From NCBI RefSeq assembly GCF_901933205.1, contig NC_044581.1, forward strand, positions 7,860,001 through 7,924,000: 64,000 bases of DNA, written 5' to 3'. The stretch's first letter is position 1; the number at the start of each line of letters is the position of its first letter. This stretch comes from Camarhynchus parvulus. Its lineage: Eukaryota > Chordata > Aves > Passeriformes > Thraupidae. Of the stretch, positions 1 to 13,100 are shown piece after piece. The position numbers were made by a program, and so were the translations under genes. The notes below the pieces were generated by a model. It was not told the origin of the DNA, ran no database searches, and was given only the letters and a program-made list of their open reading frames with translations.

Positions 1-2680
1 TCCTGCGCTGTCAGTGCCAGGCACTCTGGGCTGGGATTTGGCATGTCACACTCCATAGTGGCTCTGGGCTTTGTCCATGGGAATGGAGAGAAACAGACTG
101 TAGGTGTGATCAGGTCTCCAAAACATGGTCTACAAGGGCTGATCCCATTGTAGGTGGGATCCACAAGTTCCTCCTAGAGCAATAAGTGGGGGTTGGATGC
201 TGAATTTGGTGATGGATCATCTAAAAGCAGTGTTTGCAGCCACACAGCCCCCTCAGAGCAGTGTTTTGGGAATGCTGCAGCCCACTCTGCCCGAGCAGCC
301 AGCCAGACCCAACATTTCACAGTAAAAAAGTACCTGTCCAAGTGCTGGGGCAGTGGCAGCAGTGGGACACAAGTCCACCACCAGCTCAGCAACCACAGCT
401 CTTCAGATGTCCTGCCAGCATCTCACTGGGCCAGCTCACAGCACCCTCCTAGGATGGGTTTGCCCCCAAATCTCAGATTTACTTCCAACAGCAGATGGAA
501 ATGGGCTGCAGGGTGAATCTCACCTCAATTCCCCTCCTTGCTGACTCCAGGAGCAGTTTTCCCAGCACCAGCTGGCATCAGGCCAAAGTCAGAAGCTTTT
601 GCCTGCATGCCAGGATGCTCCACGCGTGTGCCCTGGCTGGGTGAGGTGAAGCAGAGCTGCAGGGCTGCTCCCTTCCTGCCCCAGGCTGCCTCATCCTGCC
701 TGGAAGAAACCCTTCCCTTGGGAATGCTTCTGACTGTCTCACCCAATCCAGGAGCTACCAGAGCTCCTCGAGCCCATTGTGGCCACCAACCTGCAGCCGT
801 GTCATCCAGGTGAAGGCAAGGGCACGAGAGGGAGGAGCAGAGTGTCCGGGCTCCTGTTGTTTGAATGTCATACTAGGACACAGCGCTTGGGAAAGTGGCT
901 TTGTGCTGGCACCCAGGGGCTGTGCAGCTGGGAACACTTGAAAACAAAAGCTGCAAAATCCAGCCCGTGCTTGGCAGCCTATTTGGTTTAGTGAGAATTA
1001 TTTGAAGAGTTAGCCCAGTGCAAGAGCTGGCTCTGCTCCTTCATCCATCACAGGATGAAGACAGAACAGAGCCGTGGAGCTGGGTTACAGCTCACTTCTT
1101 TCCACCTTTGGGACATCTCCAGAGATTAGTTTTTTCCTCAAGGAACACCTTCTCCCAACCTTAGATTTTACTAAGATTTTACTTAGATTTTACTAATCCT
1201 GTGTTGCTCACTTTTAAACAGGTATTTCATAAAATAGCCCTATGCTTACCATGTCCACACGGTGAGTTAAACAAGGAGGAAGTTTTTATTTGGGCACAGC
1301 AATATCTCTGCCTGTGTGTTAACCCCAGTGGCTCCTTACAACTACAGCCCCTCTCCTTTGGCAGGAATTCCCTTATTGGTTCATTTTAAGCATTTTAGCA
1401 GTAAGGTTTTCACCTTCTGGGTGTTCCATTATGAGCTTGCAGTCCTCTGCTTTTGTAGTGGGCAGCACTTTTCAGTCTCATTGCCTTAAATAATAAACCC
1501 CATTTATATGGCCACAGCTTTGCCAAGCGAGGCTGGGGTGAGCTGAGTTGCTGGGACATCTCTCGCTCCTTCCCATCAGGGTCCTTGCTCTCCAGCTCAC
1601 CACTTCAGGGAGAACAAAAGTTCTTCCTCAGTCCATGCAAAGGAGCTGCTCCAATTTTTAATTGGATACAGACTGCTTGCTCCCATGTGGCAGTTCTGAA
1701 TCCCAGCTCAGCCTCCACGCAGTGCCCTGAGGCCCACTCCCTTGCATGCAGCCCAGCTCAGCTGCCTCCCTCCAAAGCTCTGCATCCCCCAAAACTTCAG
1801 CACTGCCTTTCCCAGTGGACAATCCTCTCCACCAAGACATGCTGCTGCAGCGAGCCGAGTTGAACTGACATTCAATGCTATTTCTTGCTGCCTAAGGCAA
1901 CAATTCCAGCCTGGTATTTCATGGTTTATTTGCATGACACACACAGGTTCAGCTCCACTGTTTCAGGTTTTCTTGTAGGTCAGAGTCCTGCTGCTCATCC
2001 ACATTTGGAAATAAGCAGAAGACAACAGAAATACTCAACTTCCAAGGAAGCTGTGGACAAAGAGGAGACAATATTTCAGCTACAATCCTGTGAGTATTGA
2101 GCGCAAGGGGAGCTTTGTGCCTCTCAGGCACAAAGTTTCAGCCTGACAAGACCTTTCTTTTTCCCCAAAGAGTGATGCTATTGACACATATTTGCCTCAC
2201 AAACCCTCAGAAGCCCCAGCCCATAACTGTAGAGACTGTTGCCCCCCATACTGATTCAGATCTGTCTTGCAGTTAGCACCTACCATTAGGAAAAAAGATA
2301 TGGGCAATTTTCCAGCCCATCCTCCAACCTGCCACAATTCTTTCCGAATTCCACTTATGCTTTCCCAAGCACTGCACTCAGTGCTGCTGCCAGCTTGACG
2401 CCATCGGAAGCACAAGGGGCTCGCTCCCTGTTCTGTGGCCTCTGCTGCTAGTGGAAGCACCAAATTGGACTTGATGCAAGACCAAATCCCCTGGACCCTC
2501 AAATTACTTACGCTTCAGAGGGTGGGATAATTACTGAAATTAGTTTGAGACATTTCTTCTTTCTTGACCAGCACATGCTGGAGAGAGCATGTTACCTGTA
2601 AAGTTTGTCCCAAGGATTAGATCAGCTTTCTAGGACATAGGTCCCCAAATTCCTTTTACTTTTGCACTTAAAGGCACTAT
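1..2680. other. Intergenic sequence, no gene recognised
   Basis: No exon, CpG island or RNA gene could be supported here. Open frames are short, lack splice sites in register, and resemble no protein I know. From human synteny the next gene on this side should be GLG1, whose 5' end would be expected at lower coordinates; no GC-rich first exon of that kind is visible, so GLG1 is inferred to begin outside the window. Confidence 0.6.
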
Positions 2681-2685
2681 TTTCA

Positions 2686-3345
2686 CAGAATCACAGAATA
2701 TGCTGAGTTGGAAGCGACCCACAAAAATCATCAAGTCCAAGCCTTAGGCCTGCACAGGACCATCCCCTAGAGACACACTATGTGCCTGAGACCATTGCCA
2801 AATGCTTCTTGAACTCTGTCACTGTTGGTGATGTGACCACTTTCTTGGGCAGCCTGTTTCAGTGCCCTCTGGGTGAAGAATCTTTTTCTGACATCCAACA
2901 TAAACCTCCCCTTGAAACAACTTCAGGCCCTTCGCATGGGTCCTGTCACTGGTCACCACAGAGTAGAGATCAGTGCCCCTTCTGTTCCCCTGATGAGGAA
3001 GCTGCAACTGCAATGAGGTTTCCCCCCAGCCTCCTCCAGGCTGAACAGACCAAGTGACCTCAGCCACTCCTCATATGCCTTCCCCTCAAGGTCCTTCACC
3101 ATCTTCCTTATCTTCCTTTGGACACTCTCTAACAACTTAATAGCCTTTTTTATATTGCAGTGGGCAAAGCTGCACACAGGACTCAGGCTGAGGCTGCAGC
3201 AGAGCAAAACAGAATAAACCCATCCCTCGACTGGCAGGTGATGCTGTGCCTGATGAACCCCAGGACATTTTCCCAGAGGCCACAGAACCCAGTGCTCTGT
3301 AACACCAGGGCACCCACAGCTCCAGCTGCCATCCGAGCACAGCAC
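2686..3345 (-). repeat. CR1 LINE, 3' fragment
   Basis: The plus strand begins with the complement of the CR1 3' terminus (tcacagaatcacagaat, followed by the gttggaag and gacccac words), so the element lies on the minus strand with its 3' end at the low coordinate. Upstream of this the minus strand still shows degraded reverse-transcriptase C-terminal coding: recognisable stretches include KMVKDLEGKAYEEWLRSLGL and LFSLEE. It is 5'-truncated, as most CR1 copies are, and carries no intact open frame. This is the clearest evidence that the genome is avian (CR1 also occurs in other sauropsids). Confidence 0.93.
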
Positions 3346-5535
3346 ACCGCTTTCAGCAAAGTAACATGAGCAGGAGGCATTTCTGCCTCCTCAGCAGTAT
3401 GTCTAAATATCTTTAACTATCATAAAAGCAAATAAGCAGTGATAAATATCGTTATCATAAGTGAGGGAGGCTGTTGACGTCAGCATGCCTGAGTGCTCAC
3501 AGGGGCCAAGAGCAGCTTGGCTGAGGGCAGTCCTGCTGCTGAGGTATTGTGACCCCCTCTGCTCAATTTTCCAGGTGACTCTGCAAGGCAGCTGAACTCT
3601 TTTTTCCCCATGAGCTGTTTTTTCCCCATATTCTCCCTTTCACAAACCAGCAGAAAGGTGAGTCTTTTAAGGAATTTACTGCCTTAGTAGAAAATCTGCA
3701 AATCTACAAAACCAGAAAATCTTGTCACGTCTCCTCACAAATGGAAAAGGAGAACTAAAGGAAATCCCACAGGGACGCTCTGGCTACTTCAGTGTAACAA
3801 GGTTCAGCTTAAGCTGCTTGTTTCACTTGCTACATTGCCAGGGATTTTTCCAATTTGATTTGGGACACAAAGTAGCTGCTTTTTCGCCCTCCAGGAAGCA
3901 GCGGGTACAGCCAGAGCAGGGCACAGCACGGGCCTGTCCTCCCTGGTGTGCGCACACACACACATACACACACACCACACACAGAGCAAGCTGTGCTCAT
4001 TTCTAGGCTCACACTTTGCAGATGACCTTTTCTCATCTGCAACATTTTTGATTATTTGTCAAAATCTTACCAGAGTCTTTTCAAAAGCTAAAGAACCAAG
4101 GTAGATGCTACAGCAGCAAAGTTCCTTGATGTGGAGGCTTGGAGCTGGCTGCTTCCTCACCCTATGGATCACCACAGTCCAACACCAGATCATCCCTGTT
4201 AGAGGGAGATGCGGAGCCCAGCTCCAAAAGCATAGCTGTCCAACCCCAGCCTCATTTTCCCCACCAGCCACCCACAACACACCTCCACAGGGAGCAGCAG
4301 GGGCTGGATTGTTGCCAACCAAGCAGCCCCCACAGACAGCTCCGGCCAGTGCTGCACTGTCCCCCAGGCCTGCTTTCACAGGAGCTAAAATTAAAAAGGT
4401 ACTGTTCTGCAATAGCCTGGAGAAAAATATTTCAAAATGACCATGCACAGCTAAGAGCAAAGCCCTGTCTGCAGGAGCCACAGCACTGCCTGGTTTTACC
4501 TATCACCTCACACGAGATTTACTACAGGAATTGCCAAGGGGCCACCCTGCACCACGATAACAAAATCTTCCCAGAGACAGAGGCAGAAATAGCCACATAG
4601 TGGCTTCGTGCCTGAAACACCAGCAAAGCAGCTCAGCCTCTCATGACAGCTGCCTTGCACAATGCAGAGACACTGATTTCTTTCATCCTTCCATCCCAAA
4701 TCTGCCCCTTTGACTCCAGACAGAGATGAGCAAATATTTAATTAACATATTTGACCTTTTATCAGCACTCAGTGCTGATGGCTTTCTGCACACGTTAGGT
4801 GTGCTTTCCTGTAGCCTGCTGCAAACTTGGGAGTAGGACAGTTTTACAAGGTTTCCTCACTTTGAACATTTTCTGACACTCTAGGTTCGAAAACCGAGAA
4901 TGTGAAAGTGTCATCTTCCATTATTTTAACAGCATTTAAGTTTGTATCTCTTAGTCCTGTATGGTGATATAAAGTAGAAAACAAGTGTTAGAAAATCAAA
5001 AATCATAGGACTACCTAGAAAATCAAAAAATTTTCATTCTTTTTCCTGTATATGTTTAAAACTTTCCAGATTTCTTGTGGCAAGATGGGGTTGGAGTTGA
5101 CAGAACATAAATGATGCCTGAGAATAGCTGAGAACAAGAAGCTCATTGTACTAATATGGCAGAGAGCATCCTGCTCCTTCTGGTTTAGCTGTTACCAGAG
5201 ACCTTCTCACAATATCATTCTACCAACCCTTAGTTCCTGATCATTGTTAAAATGCCAAAAATTCTCATATCTGTGAGTCATTTTCATTTAAAAGACGTTC
5301 CCTGTTTGTAGCCTGACCTTGCTCAACCCTTTTCTTTCCCCTCACCTGGCTGGATCAGGATGGTTCAGTGAGGACTCATTCACTAAATACCTTCATTATT
5401 TCAGCCTGAAGCTCAGTCTGACCTGGAAATAATACAAAGCAAGAGAAATCTCACCTGCATAAGGAAACCCTTGGTAATATTCATAAGACATTCAGTGAAT
5501 GTCAGAGACCTATTTTCAAAGTACAGCAGCACCAG
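3346..5535. other. Intergenic sequence between CR1 and the RFWD3 3' end
   Basis: No gene recognised. It contains a (CA)n tract near 3951-3983 and otherwise moderately AT-rich single-copy-looking sequence. It lies directly downstream of the RFWD3 poly(A) signal. Confidence 0.55.
3951..3983. repeat. (CA)n microsatellite
   Basis: Imperfect CA dinucleotide run of about 33 bp, interrupted by a t and by a cc. Confidence 0.85.
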
Positions 5536-5539
5536 TTAT

Positions 5540-7156
5540 ATTTGATAATAATAAACACTTTATTTTTACAGTATAAAAATATAGGAACAAAATACTATAC
5601 AGAAAAATATAAAGTTAAGTTGAGATCTTCTCAGTCCCTTTTAAGACAAACAGGATCACATCATGCAAGCCCAAGCCTTCAGCAAATAAAATTATCCTGG
5701 CAGCTGAAGTGGTGGCACACTCAATCTGAATGGGACAGCTGCTGCGCACCACATCCAGAGACAGAGGTGTGCCAAGGGACAACCTTCCAGCACAGGGAAC
5801 TTGTCCTGCAGCTTCCAACATCCTTGTAAGTTTGACTGTGTTACATATAAAGTGGAACTGAAGTCCCCCTCCATGGTCTGACCTGGAGATGAGTATTTAC
5901 AGTAAGGTGCTAGGACAGCACCTGCCCACACATCCCCAGCTGTGATCCCACCCCACAGGCTCGCCTTTAAACAAACCAGTAGCTGCAGCACATTCACACA
6001 AACACAACTGGAAACTCTCTGTGACCAGTTGTGGAGCTGTAAACTGTCATTTAAGGAAGACAAAAGGTCAGTAAAAACAAGCTGATGAAATCCCTGAGCT
6101 TCCACTGGTTCCTCAAAACAGAAAAAATCCAGCTCTCCTACTCTCAAACAACAGAAGCAGCCAGCATTCTTTTCCAATGTACTGGCTGTTTCACTACATT
6201 CCTGGCTTTAAGAAAGAACACTGAGGACTGCAGCAGCCAACAGTACAAGAATCATCTCCCTCTTCTTTACCTGTACTTCTCCAGTACTATTTTAATTTTC
6301 CACAACCAAACTGTCCAAGTTTGCTTGCAGGTAAAGCAGGAAAGAGAGAAGGGAAAGAAGGCAGAGAATTAAGGAATTACAGTGCAAATTATATGCTCAT
6401 GGAAAAAAAAAAACACAAAGGAAAAAGGTTCTCTGTAGATTTTTTAAGCCTGTTCTCTCCATGGCCTCAAACCAGGATCCATCCTTGCTAGGGAATAACT
6501 GCCAACTGACCTTCAACAGAACACTGGGAGTGTGCTCCCCATGGCAGTGAACTTGCTTTCACACTGTGTATCAGCAATGCTACAAGATGCCTTTTCACCA
6601 CCCAGCAATCACGGCAAGCTTCCACAAGAAAGTGCAGTGAGAGTCTCAGGTCTTCAAGCTCCTCTTATTTTATTCATTTGTAGCAGAGATTTGAAAGTCC
6701 CTGTGCTGCATCCACAGCGGGCAAAAAAGTGCAATAGCACACTGGAGACACTCCAGGAACTATTGCTGTGCTGAGGCAGCTTGTGGAGTTTGACTAAAAA
6801 AATTGACAAAAGAAAAAATAAGGGCAGGCCTAAAGAGGAATACAGAAGAAGAAAGGAATTGCTCTGGGCACTAGCACATCCCAGTTCCTCCCCACTGCCA
6901 GAAAGGTGCTGTAATGGATCCTGTCTCCTGTAAGCAGCAAGTGCAGGACTGAACACTCGTGTAGGGTTATCAGCAGCATATTTGAACAGTCTGTGGCGAG
7001 TGTAAGGACAGCTCACTGCCATTTATAGATATTCACCATCTTCTCTGTCAGAGTAGCCAAGAGGTGGCTTTGGTTCAATTCCAAGGGGCAGATATCCAGC
7101 ACAGGCAGGTCAGCTGGCAGCTTCTGCAGCAAGGAACCACTTCCAGCATCCCAGAG
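5540..7156 (-). CDS. RFWD3: RFWD3 exon 13: final coding exon and 3' UTR
   Basis: Coding part 7156-7013 encodes residues 703-749, the last WD40 blade (LWDAGSG, then [10 protein letters not shown], ending VNIYKWQ), followed by TGA at 7015-7013. The acceptor is CCCACAG just above 7156, phase 0. About 1.47 kb of 3' UTR follows if the distal AATAAA is used. Confidence 0.93.
5559..5564 (-). terminator. RFWD3: RFWD3 distal poly(A) signal
   Basis: AATAAA on the minus strand (tttatt on plus). No further hexamer in a sensible position is seen just beyond it, so cleavage is inferred near 5540. Confidence 0.7.
6669..6674 (-). terminator. RFWD3: RFWD3 possible proximal poly(A) signal
   Basis: A second minus-strand AATAAA about 340 nt after the stop codon. 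Use here would give a 3' UTR roughly a quarter of the full length. Usage cannot be judged from sequence alone. Confidence 0.4.
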
Positions 7157-10100
7157 CTGTGGGAGGGACAGACAAGGTCAAGGACTGCAGGACTCTCCCC
7201 TCCTACCCAGAACAGACCTTCCTCTCTCCAGAAAAGATTCCCTCAATTTACGCATAGGATCCTTTCTCTACTTCCACACCTCACTTGGTCTTTAACAGAC
7301 TTGCAGCACAATGCCACCCTGACCACCCTCTCTGACCCCACTCATGAGCTCTCACACAGCCTGCTGTCCATCTTCTGCATTTGGGCTACTTTTTCATACA
7401 AAAGGCAACCCGTGTCCTCTTCCCCATCATCCCTAAAAAGCTTGCATCCTTTCCCCACAGCACTTACCACACTAACTATCCCAGTGAGTCTGCTACACCA
7501 CTCACAGGGCCCTGTTGTGCCACTGTGCCCAACCCCATTCCCCTGGGGGACAACAGGGGCTCACTGCCTACATGGCCTTTGATGGATGGGGAACACAAGC
7601 CTTGCCTAAGACTGGGAGTCCCACCCCATCAGGAAGTTACATCTGCCACAGCACTACAACAGACCAACCAGTGCAGGGTAATGTGCATGACAATTCCCAC
7701 CAAATCACACTGATGCTGTGACTGATAAGGCTTCTCTCCTAAGAACTCCAATAAACCCCTACACCACACTGAAAGGAGCAAGACGTACCAGAGCAGAATT
7801 GGATGCCTCATCACCAGCACACACAAAGACACTCCCATCATCCTCTGGGCTCTGAAAAATGGCATTTTTGGTCAGCAACTTGCAAGTGGGACCAGCACTG
7901 AAAGTCTGAACCGGGTTAGAAGAACACACCACATCTTCTGAGCCCTCTGTCAGCGGGCTGCAAGTCAGTTCCATCATCACACAACGCATACATGGGTTAT
8001 TTTTACCTGTGCAGTAGAAATAAAAAGGTAACTTTTGAAAAATGTACTCACGGATAGGCTTTATCTGTAGGAATACAAGCAGCACCAGCCTGCACCTGCC
8101 CCCTTTTGCTCATCCCCAGTTTTTCTCAATGTGCAGATGCTCATGGCTCTAGTAAGAGCAGGTGCTGTGTTTCTGCTGTGCCCACAGCACCAAGGCTGTT
8201 GCTGAGCTCAGCCCAGAGCAGTGAGAAGCAGTGAGGAGCAGTGGTCAGAGCCTGGAGACATCCCAGTACTTACCAGGCCTGTAGGTGGCCAGGCAGTGCC
8301 GTGTGTTGATCTCTGTCTGGAGATCGATGCAGCCCCCAGGTTCCAGGGTCAGGTGGTGAGGCCGGTAGGAGTTCCCAGCTTTCTGCTCCCAAAAGCAGGC
8401 TCCTTCCAAGGTCCCAGCCAATAGCCCACCATAAGGCAGCGAGGCTGAGGCCATCCGGGGCAGGTAGGACAGTGACACCATGGGGCACCTGGAAGGGTCA
8501 TTGGCAAGAGTCAGAGCTGTCAGCTGCAGCTCTACTGGTGCCCTGCTCGCTGCTGCAGAGCTCCAGTTCTCTAAATGCATGGCAAAGAAAGGGCCTATGC
8601 AGGCTGTGAGATGGTCCTTCAAGCAAGGAGTGCCAGTGGATGTGTCAATATAAATTAAATCCAGCTTAATTACTGAGCATTATGTTTTACAGAAGCAGCA
8701 GACAGCATAGATCAGATGAGTGCAAATCAGTGTTTGATTCCCAGAGTATAAGAAACAGAAGCATCAAAATTTCACATCTCTTTGCAATTTGTCCTTTCAT
8801 AATTAAATACTAAACCCGGCTCCAAAACAAATTCAGCTCTTCTGTTTATACTGCACCAGTGGGTCTATTTCTGACCTTTGTGTGCCTTAAAATGAGCACA
8901 AGTGCTTGGCACCTGCATAAGTCATATATAAACACCATACAACCTTATGAGAGACTTCTCACATTTGTGCTAAATGTGAATTTTTGAACAAGAGATTCAC
9001 ATAATACAATTTAAACTATTGTAATTGTGTGATTTATGGAAAAACTTGTGTTTAACTTGATGTTTATTAGTTGAGAAGAATGATAAATCCTTCTGCCATA
9101 CCTCGACTTCTGAGGGACCAGTTCTTGGACATGAGAGTTTGTGTCTCTCAGATCATAAATCATGATAGAACCATTGACCAATCCAGCATAGACATAATTT
9201 GTATCATCAAGACACCAGCAGCAGCTCCAGACAGGACGGCCAGCATTGTATGTCTGCACCACAGTGTTTGTTGCCAAGCTGTAGAAGAAAAGCAAAGTGA
9301 TGGCCAGTTGCATAAGTGTCTACTGATGAGAAAACTGCATAATTAAAATAAGCTAATCTAGCTTTTTAAAGTCTTCAGACAAAAGCATCTCTCTTTAGAC
9401 TGAGTTCTCAATTGACTCCTCCTTTACTCCAGACATGAATCTAAAAACCCAAACAGAATAATCCCTTGGATATTGTCAAGTGATTTATAATTCTTCCAGG
9501 CCAATGCTTCTTTTTCCAGTTTGATCTTTGGAGACTGGGAGAGGAAATCTCACAGCAGGGTCTCAGCTGCCTTACTGGCAAGAGAAAGCTAAGTTACTTT
9601 TCTGGAAACAATTAGGAGAAGCAATGCTGGTGTAGCCCCGTAATACCACATATTCCTGAGATCACAGGGCTCATCTCTTCAGATTACATCTTCCATTAAT
9701 TATTTCCTCTCTTTTTACACAAGAGGAACAGTATTTATGCCTCAAAAGAATCCAGTTTAAGCAAGAGTGAGACAGTGAGTGGCTAAGGACAGTTGAATGT
9801 ACATTTACAGTATTAATTATTCCTTCTACAAATCAAGTTTCTAAAGAAGAAGGAAGTCCACAGAGGGGCACAACCCAGAATAGCAGATGAAGTATCAGAT
9901 CAGGATGTATTTGCAAAGTGCAGCATTGTCAACATGCATTTGCACCCTGAGAACAGCACAGAAGACTGCACATATCAAAGTAACTCCGGATGTCCTTTGT
10001 AACACATGTGCTTCTCCCTGGGGAAGGTGATCATGCTCAGGACTCCAGAGAAACAAGTAATTACTCCCAGGTAAGTGTAAGGAGAACAACTACAAAGATC

Positions 10101-13100
10101 TAGCTGGGGAAACAGGGAGTTTGATACCAGAGCAGTGACTGGGTCAAAACAACAGGATGAAAAAAAACCAAACAAAACCAAACAAACTCAACAGTGCTAT
10201 TTTAAACAACTGCAAGCCAGAGCAGGAGACATAAAAGCATCTTGGATAATTCTTTTGGGGAGGATGACTACGAATTAGTAACTAGAGAAGAAAGATTGCC
10301 AAAGGACTATTCTTTCAGAGGGAGACTGAAAAGGTATGAAGATGCTGCTGAAGTCAACACCTAACTCCAAGATATTCTGGGATCAAGCACAAAAGCAAGA
10401 GGATCACAAGCTCTGATGTGGCCAACCAGGCAGTGAGAGGCAGATATGGAAGTGTCTGGCTCCTTGTTGCAGTGTCTGCTAACTCTTCAGATTAAACCAT
10501 GAAAAGAATTATCATCCCAATCAGTTAGAAATCTGACAGACACTTTCACTTGAGCATCAGAGTCAGTTTTGTTTACTTTTAACTAGTCTTGTTTACTTTT
10601 AACTAGTCTAGCAAACGTTTCAACATGGTTACAGGAAAGAAACATTCTGTACATTTCTGTTGCAGGATTAAGTTCTGTTCATGGCTTCACTTGTGGGAAA
10701 GAATTGAGACTAATTAGTCAAAAACCAGATACATCCTGCCTAACCCAATACTGACAGACAGATTGCACAGAGATGCTAATATAACTCAATAAGAATCAAT
10801 CAGCCAATAAAGTTTTGAAGCACTGTAAGATTAAGACTGAAGAGCAGCAGAGAAGCAAAAAAACACACTCATAAGCTGTAAATTCTAACAGGACTGGACA
10901 CATTTTCCCCTCAGTCTCTGCATAATTAGTCTCCAACCTGCTGCTTTATGTCTCTGCTAGCTCTAGAGAGCCTCTAACACATGCTCAACAATGCTGTTTA
11001 TGCATTTCATATCCCAGATGAATTCCATGATCTGCAAGAAGTTTAAAATCAGTAAAGTCGACATCAGTGCAGGGAAGGAGAAGCCCAGCCTAACCACCCC
11101 TTATTTCTGCTTTATGCTGTACAAGCTCTCAGGCTTCACATTTCCCTGCAGAAACAGAAAACCAAATGGACAGTAAACGTCATGTCTATATATCTTATTT
11201 ATTCTCCATACAGCTGGCTGATCTGTGCTGAATTACTTGTTTTCCATGGGAAAATAATCAGAGAGAGGTAGCTCCATGACACCTCCACCTTAAAGATGCA
11301 AAAGCATCAGTAAGTCCTCCCCTGTTAGTTCCCACATGCAGGAAGAATATGCAGACCTGATCTCATCTTTGCAGTGTCTTTCAGAAAGCAGAATAGCAAG
11401 TGCTGCAAGACAGAACAAAATCCAACCCAACCTCTTGCACACAGCCAAACTCTGCAGGGACAGGCAGGGCTCACCTGGTGAGTTTGAGAGTGTTGTCCAG
11501 GGCAGCAGAGAGCAGCAAACCATCGGCTCGAGTGCCAAAAGCCAGGCCCCGGATCTGTTTGCTGTGGATGGGGATGTACTGGCTGCTCTTCAGGTTGGAC
11601 AAGCTCATCATCTTAACACCACAACCTGCCACAGAAGAAGGGTAAAGCAGATTATTGAGAAGCAGCATATGCATAGAATTGGCTATTCTATGCCAGAACT
11701 ACAAAGTCTGTATTGAAGCCTGTGGTGGGATGAACACTTAAGTTATTTGCTCTTCTGGGTAAGAACTGCCACAAATCATTCTTTAATTCAAATGGCAACA
11801 AAGCTAAATCCTTAGGGATCCCAGTCAGCAACAGCAAACTCAGTACCAGTGCTACAATTCTTGTTACAAGCCCTGCTGCTCTTTAGCCAGCTTCTTCAAA
11901 GACACTCTTGCACAGATAAAACCACAAAGAGCAGGATTACATGGTTATTTAAGAGAACAAGCATCACAGCAAAGAATGGGTACAGGTGAACTTAACCTGT
12001 GTGCTACAAGAGTCACCACAAAGCCTCCATTCAGAGATTCGGTCCTGGCTACAAATGCCAGAAAAATGAGACCAGGTAAATGCAGAAAAGCACTTTGTTA
12101 TGCCTAGATAAGGTACATTAACCTCAAACCCATTAACCAAATAGAGTAACTCTCATCAGTCAGAAAGTATTTGGCAAATAAGCGCTCTCAGACTCCTAAT
12201 GCCACATGCATTGCACTGAAACAGCCACTGGCACTGGTCCAGATGTCAGGTCACTGGCCCCTGGACATAACAGTGAGACAAAATCAGGGCTGCCCGTGAC
12301 TTCTTGGCTTCCTATTTCCTCATTAGGGAACAGCATTCAGGCATTCATATTAAAAGGAGTTTGCTTTTGGTTGAGGTTTTTGTTTGTTTGTTTGTTTTTT
12401 AAGAATGCTGACTAATCAGCTGTATGTGCATCAATCCACCTATAGATTGGGAAGCAGTGTTTCTCACTTAACCACTGGAAGAATCTCTGTAGCCCCACTG
12501 CCTGGCCCCTTCTTTCAGAAGGTCCACCTTTGCAAGGATTACAGGACACATCTTTTACCTTCCTGTGGATGTGGCATTCCAGCAGGAGAGCTGCAGACCC
12601 TCTGCTAGGACTCTGCCATAGAAGTGCCAGGGAAACAAGCTCCTTTGCCAGGTAGAGGCTACCAGTGCAGGGGCCAGATGAAGTATGGGGAGTCTTACAG
12701 GTATTCTCAGTCTACAAGGCACAGGCAAAGGCCAAGCAGAAAAGCAGGGAGCAGGGACAAAGCAGAAATGACAGTAACTTGTACTTCTGAACCTCCAAAT
12801 GTTGACTTGCTTAATTACCAGGAATAAAAGTAGACTGTGGAGAAGGCTGTGATACCACGAGACAGCCCAGTGAGTCACAGTATGCCATCACTCTGCAGTT
12901 GCCAGCCTGAGACACCAAGAACACCTTTTCCAAGTGGTATTTGCGCTGGCTTTGGCTGGAGGGGAGGCTGCCTGCGAGGCAGGGGCGGGAGCTGCCGGGC
13001 TGCTGAGAAGTGTTCATGTTGTACTGGGCCACCAGAGCCTTCAGCTCCTGCAAAGAAAGAACCCAAAGAGCTTTAATGCATCACCAGCAGTGTCACCTTC

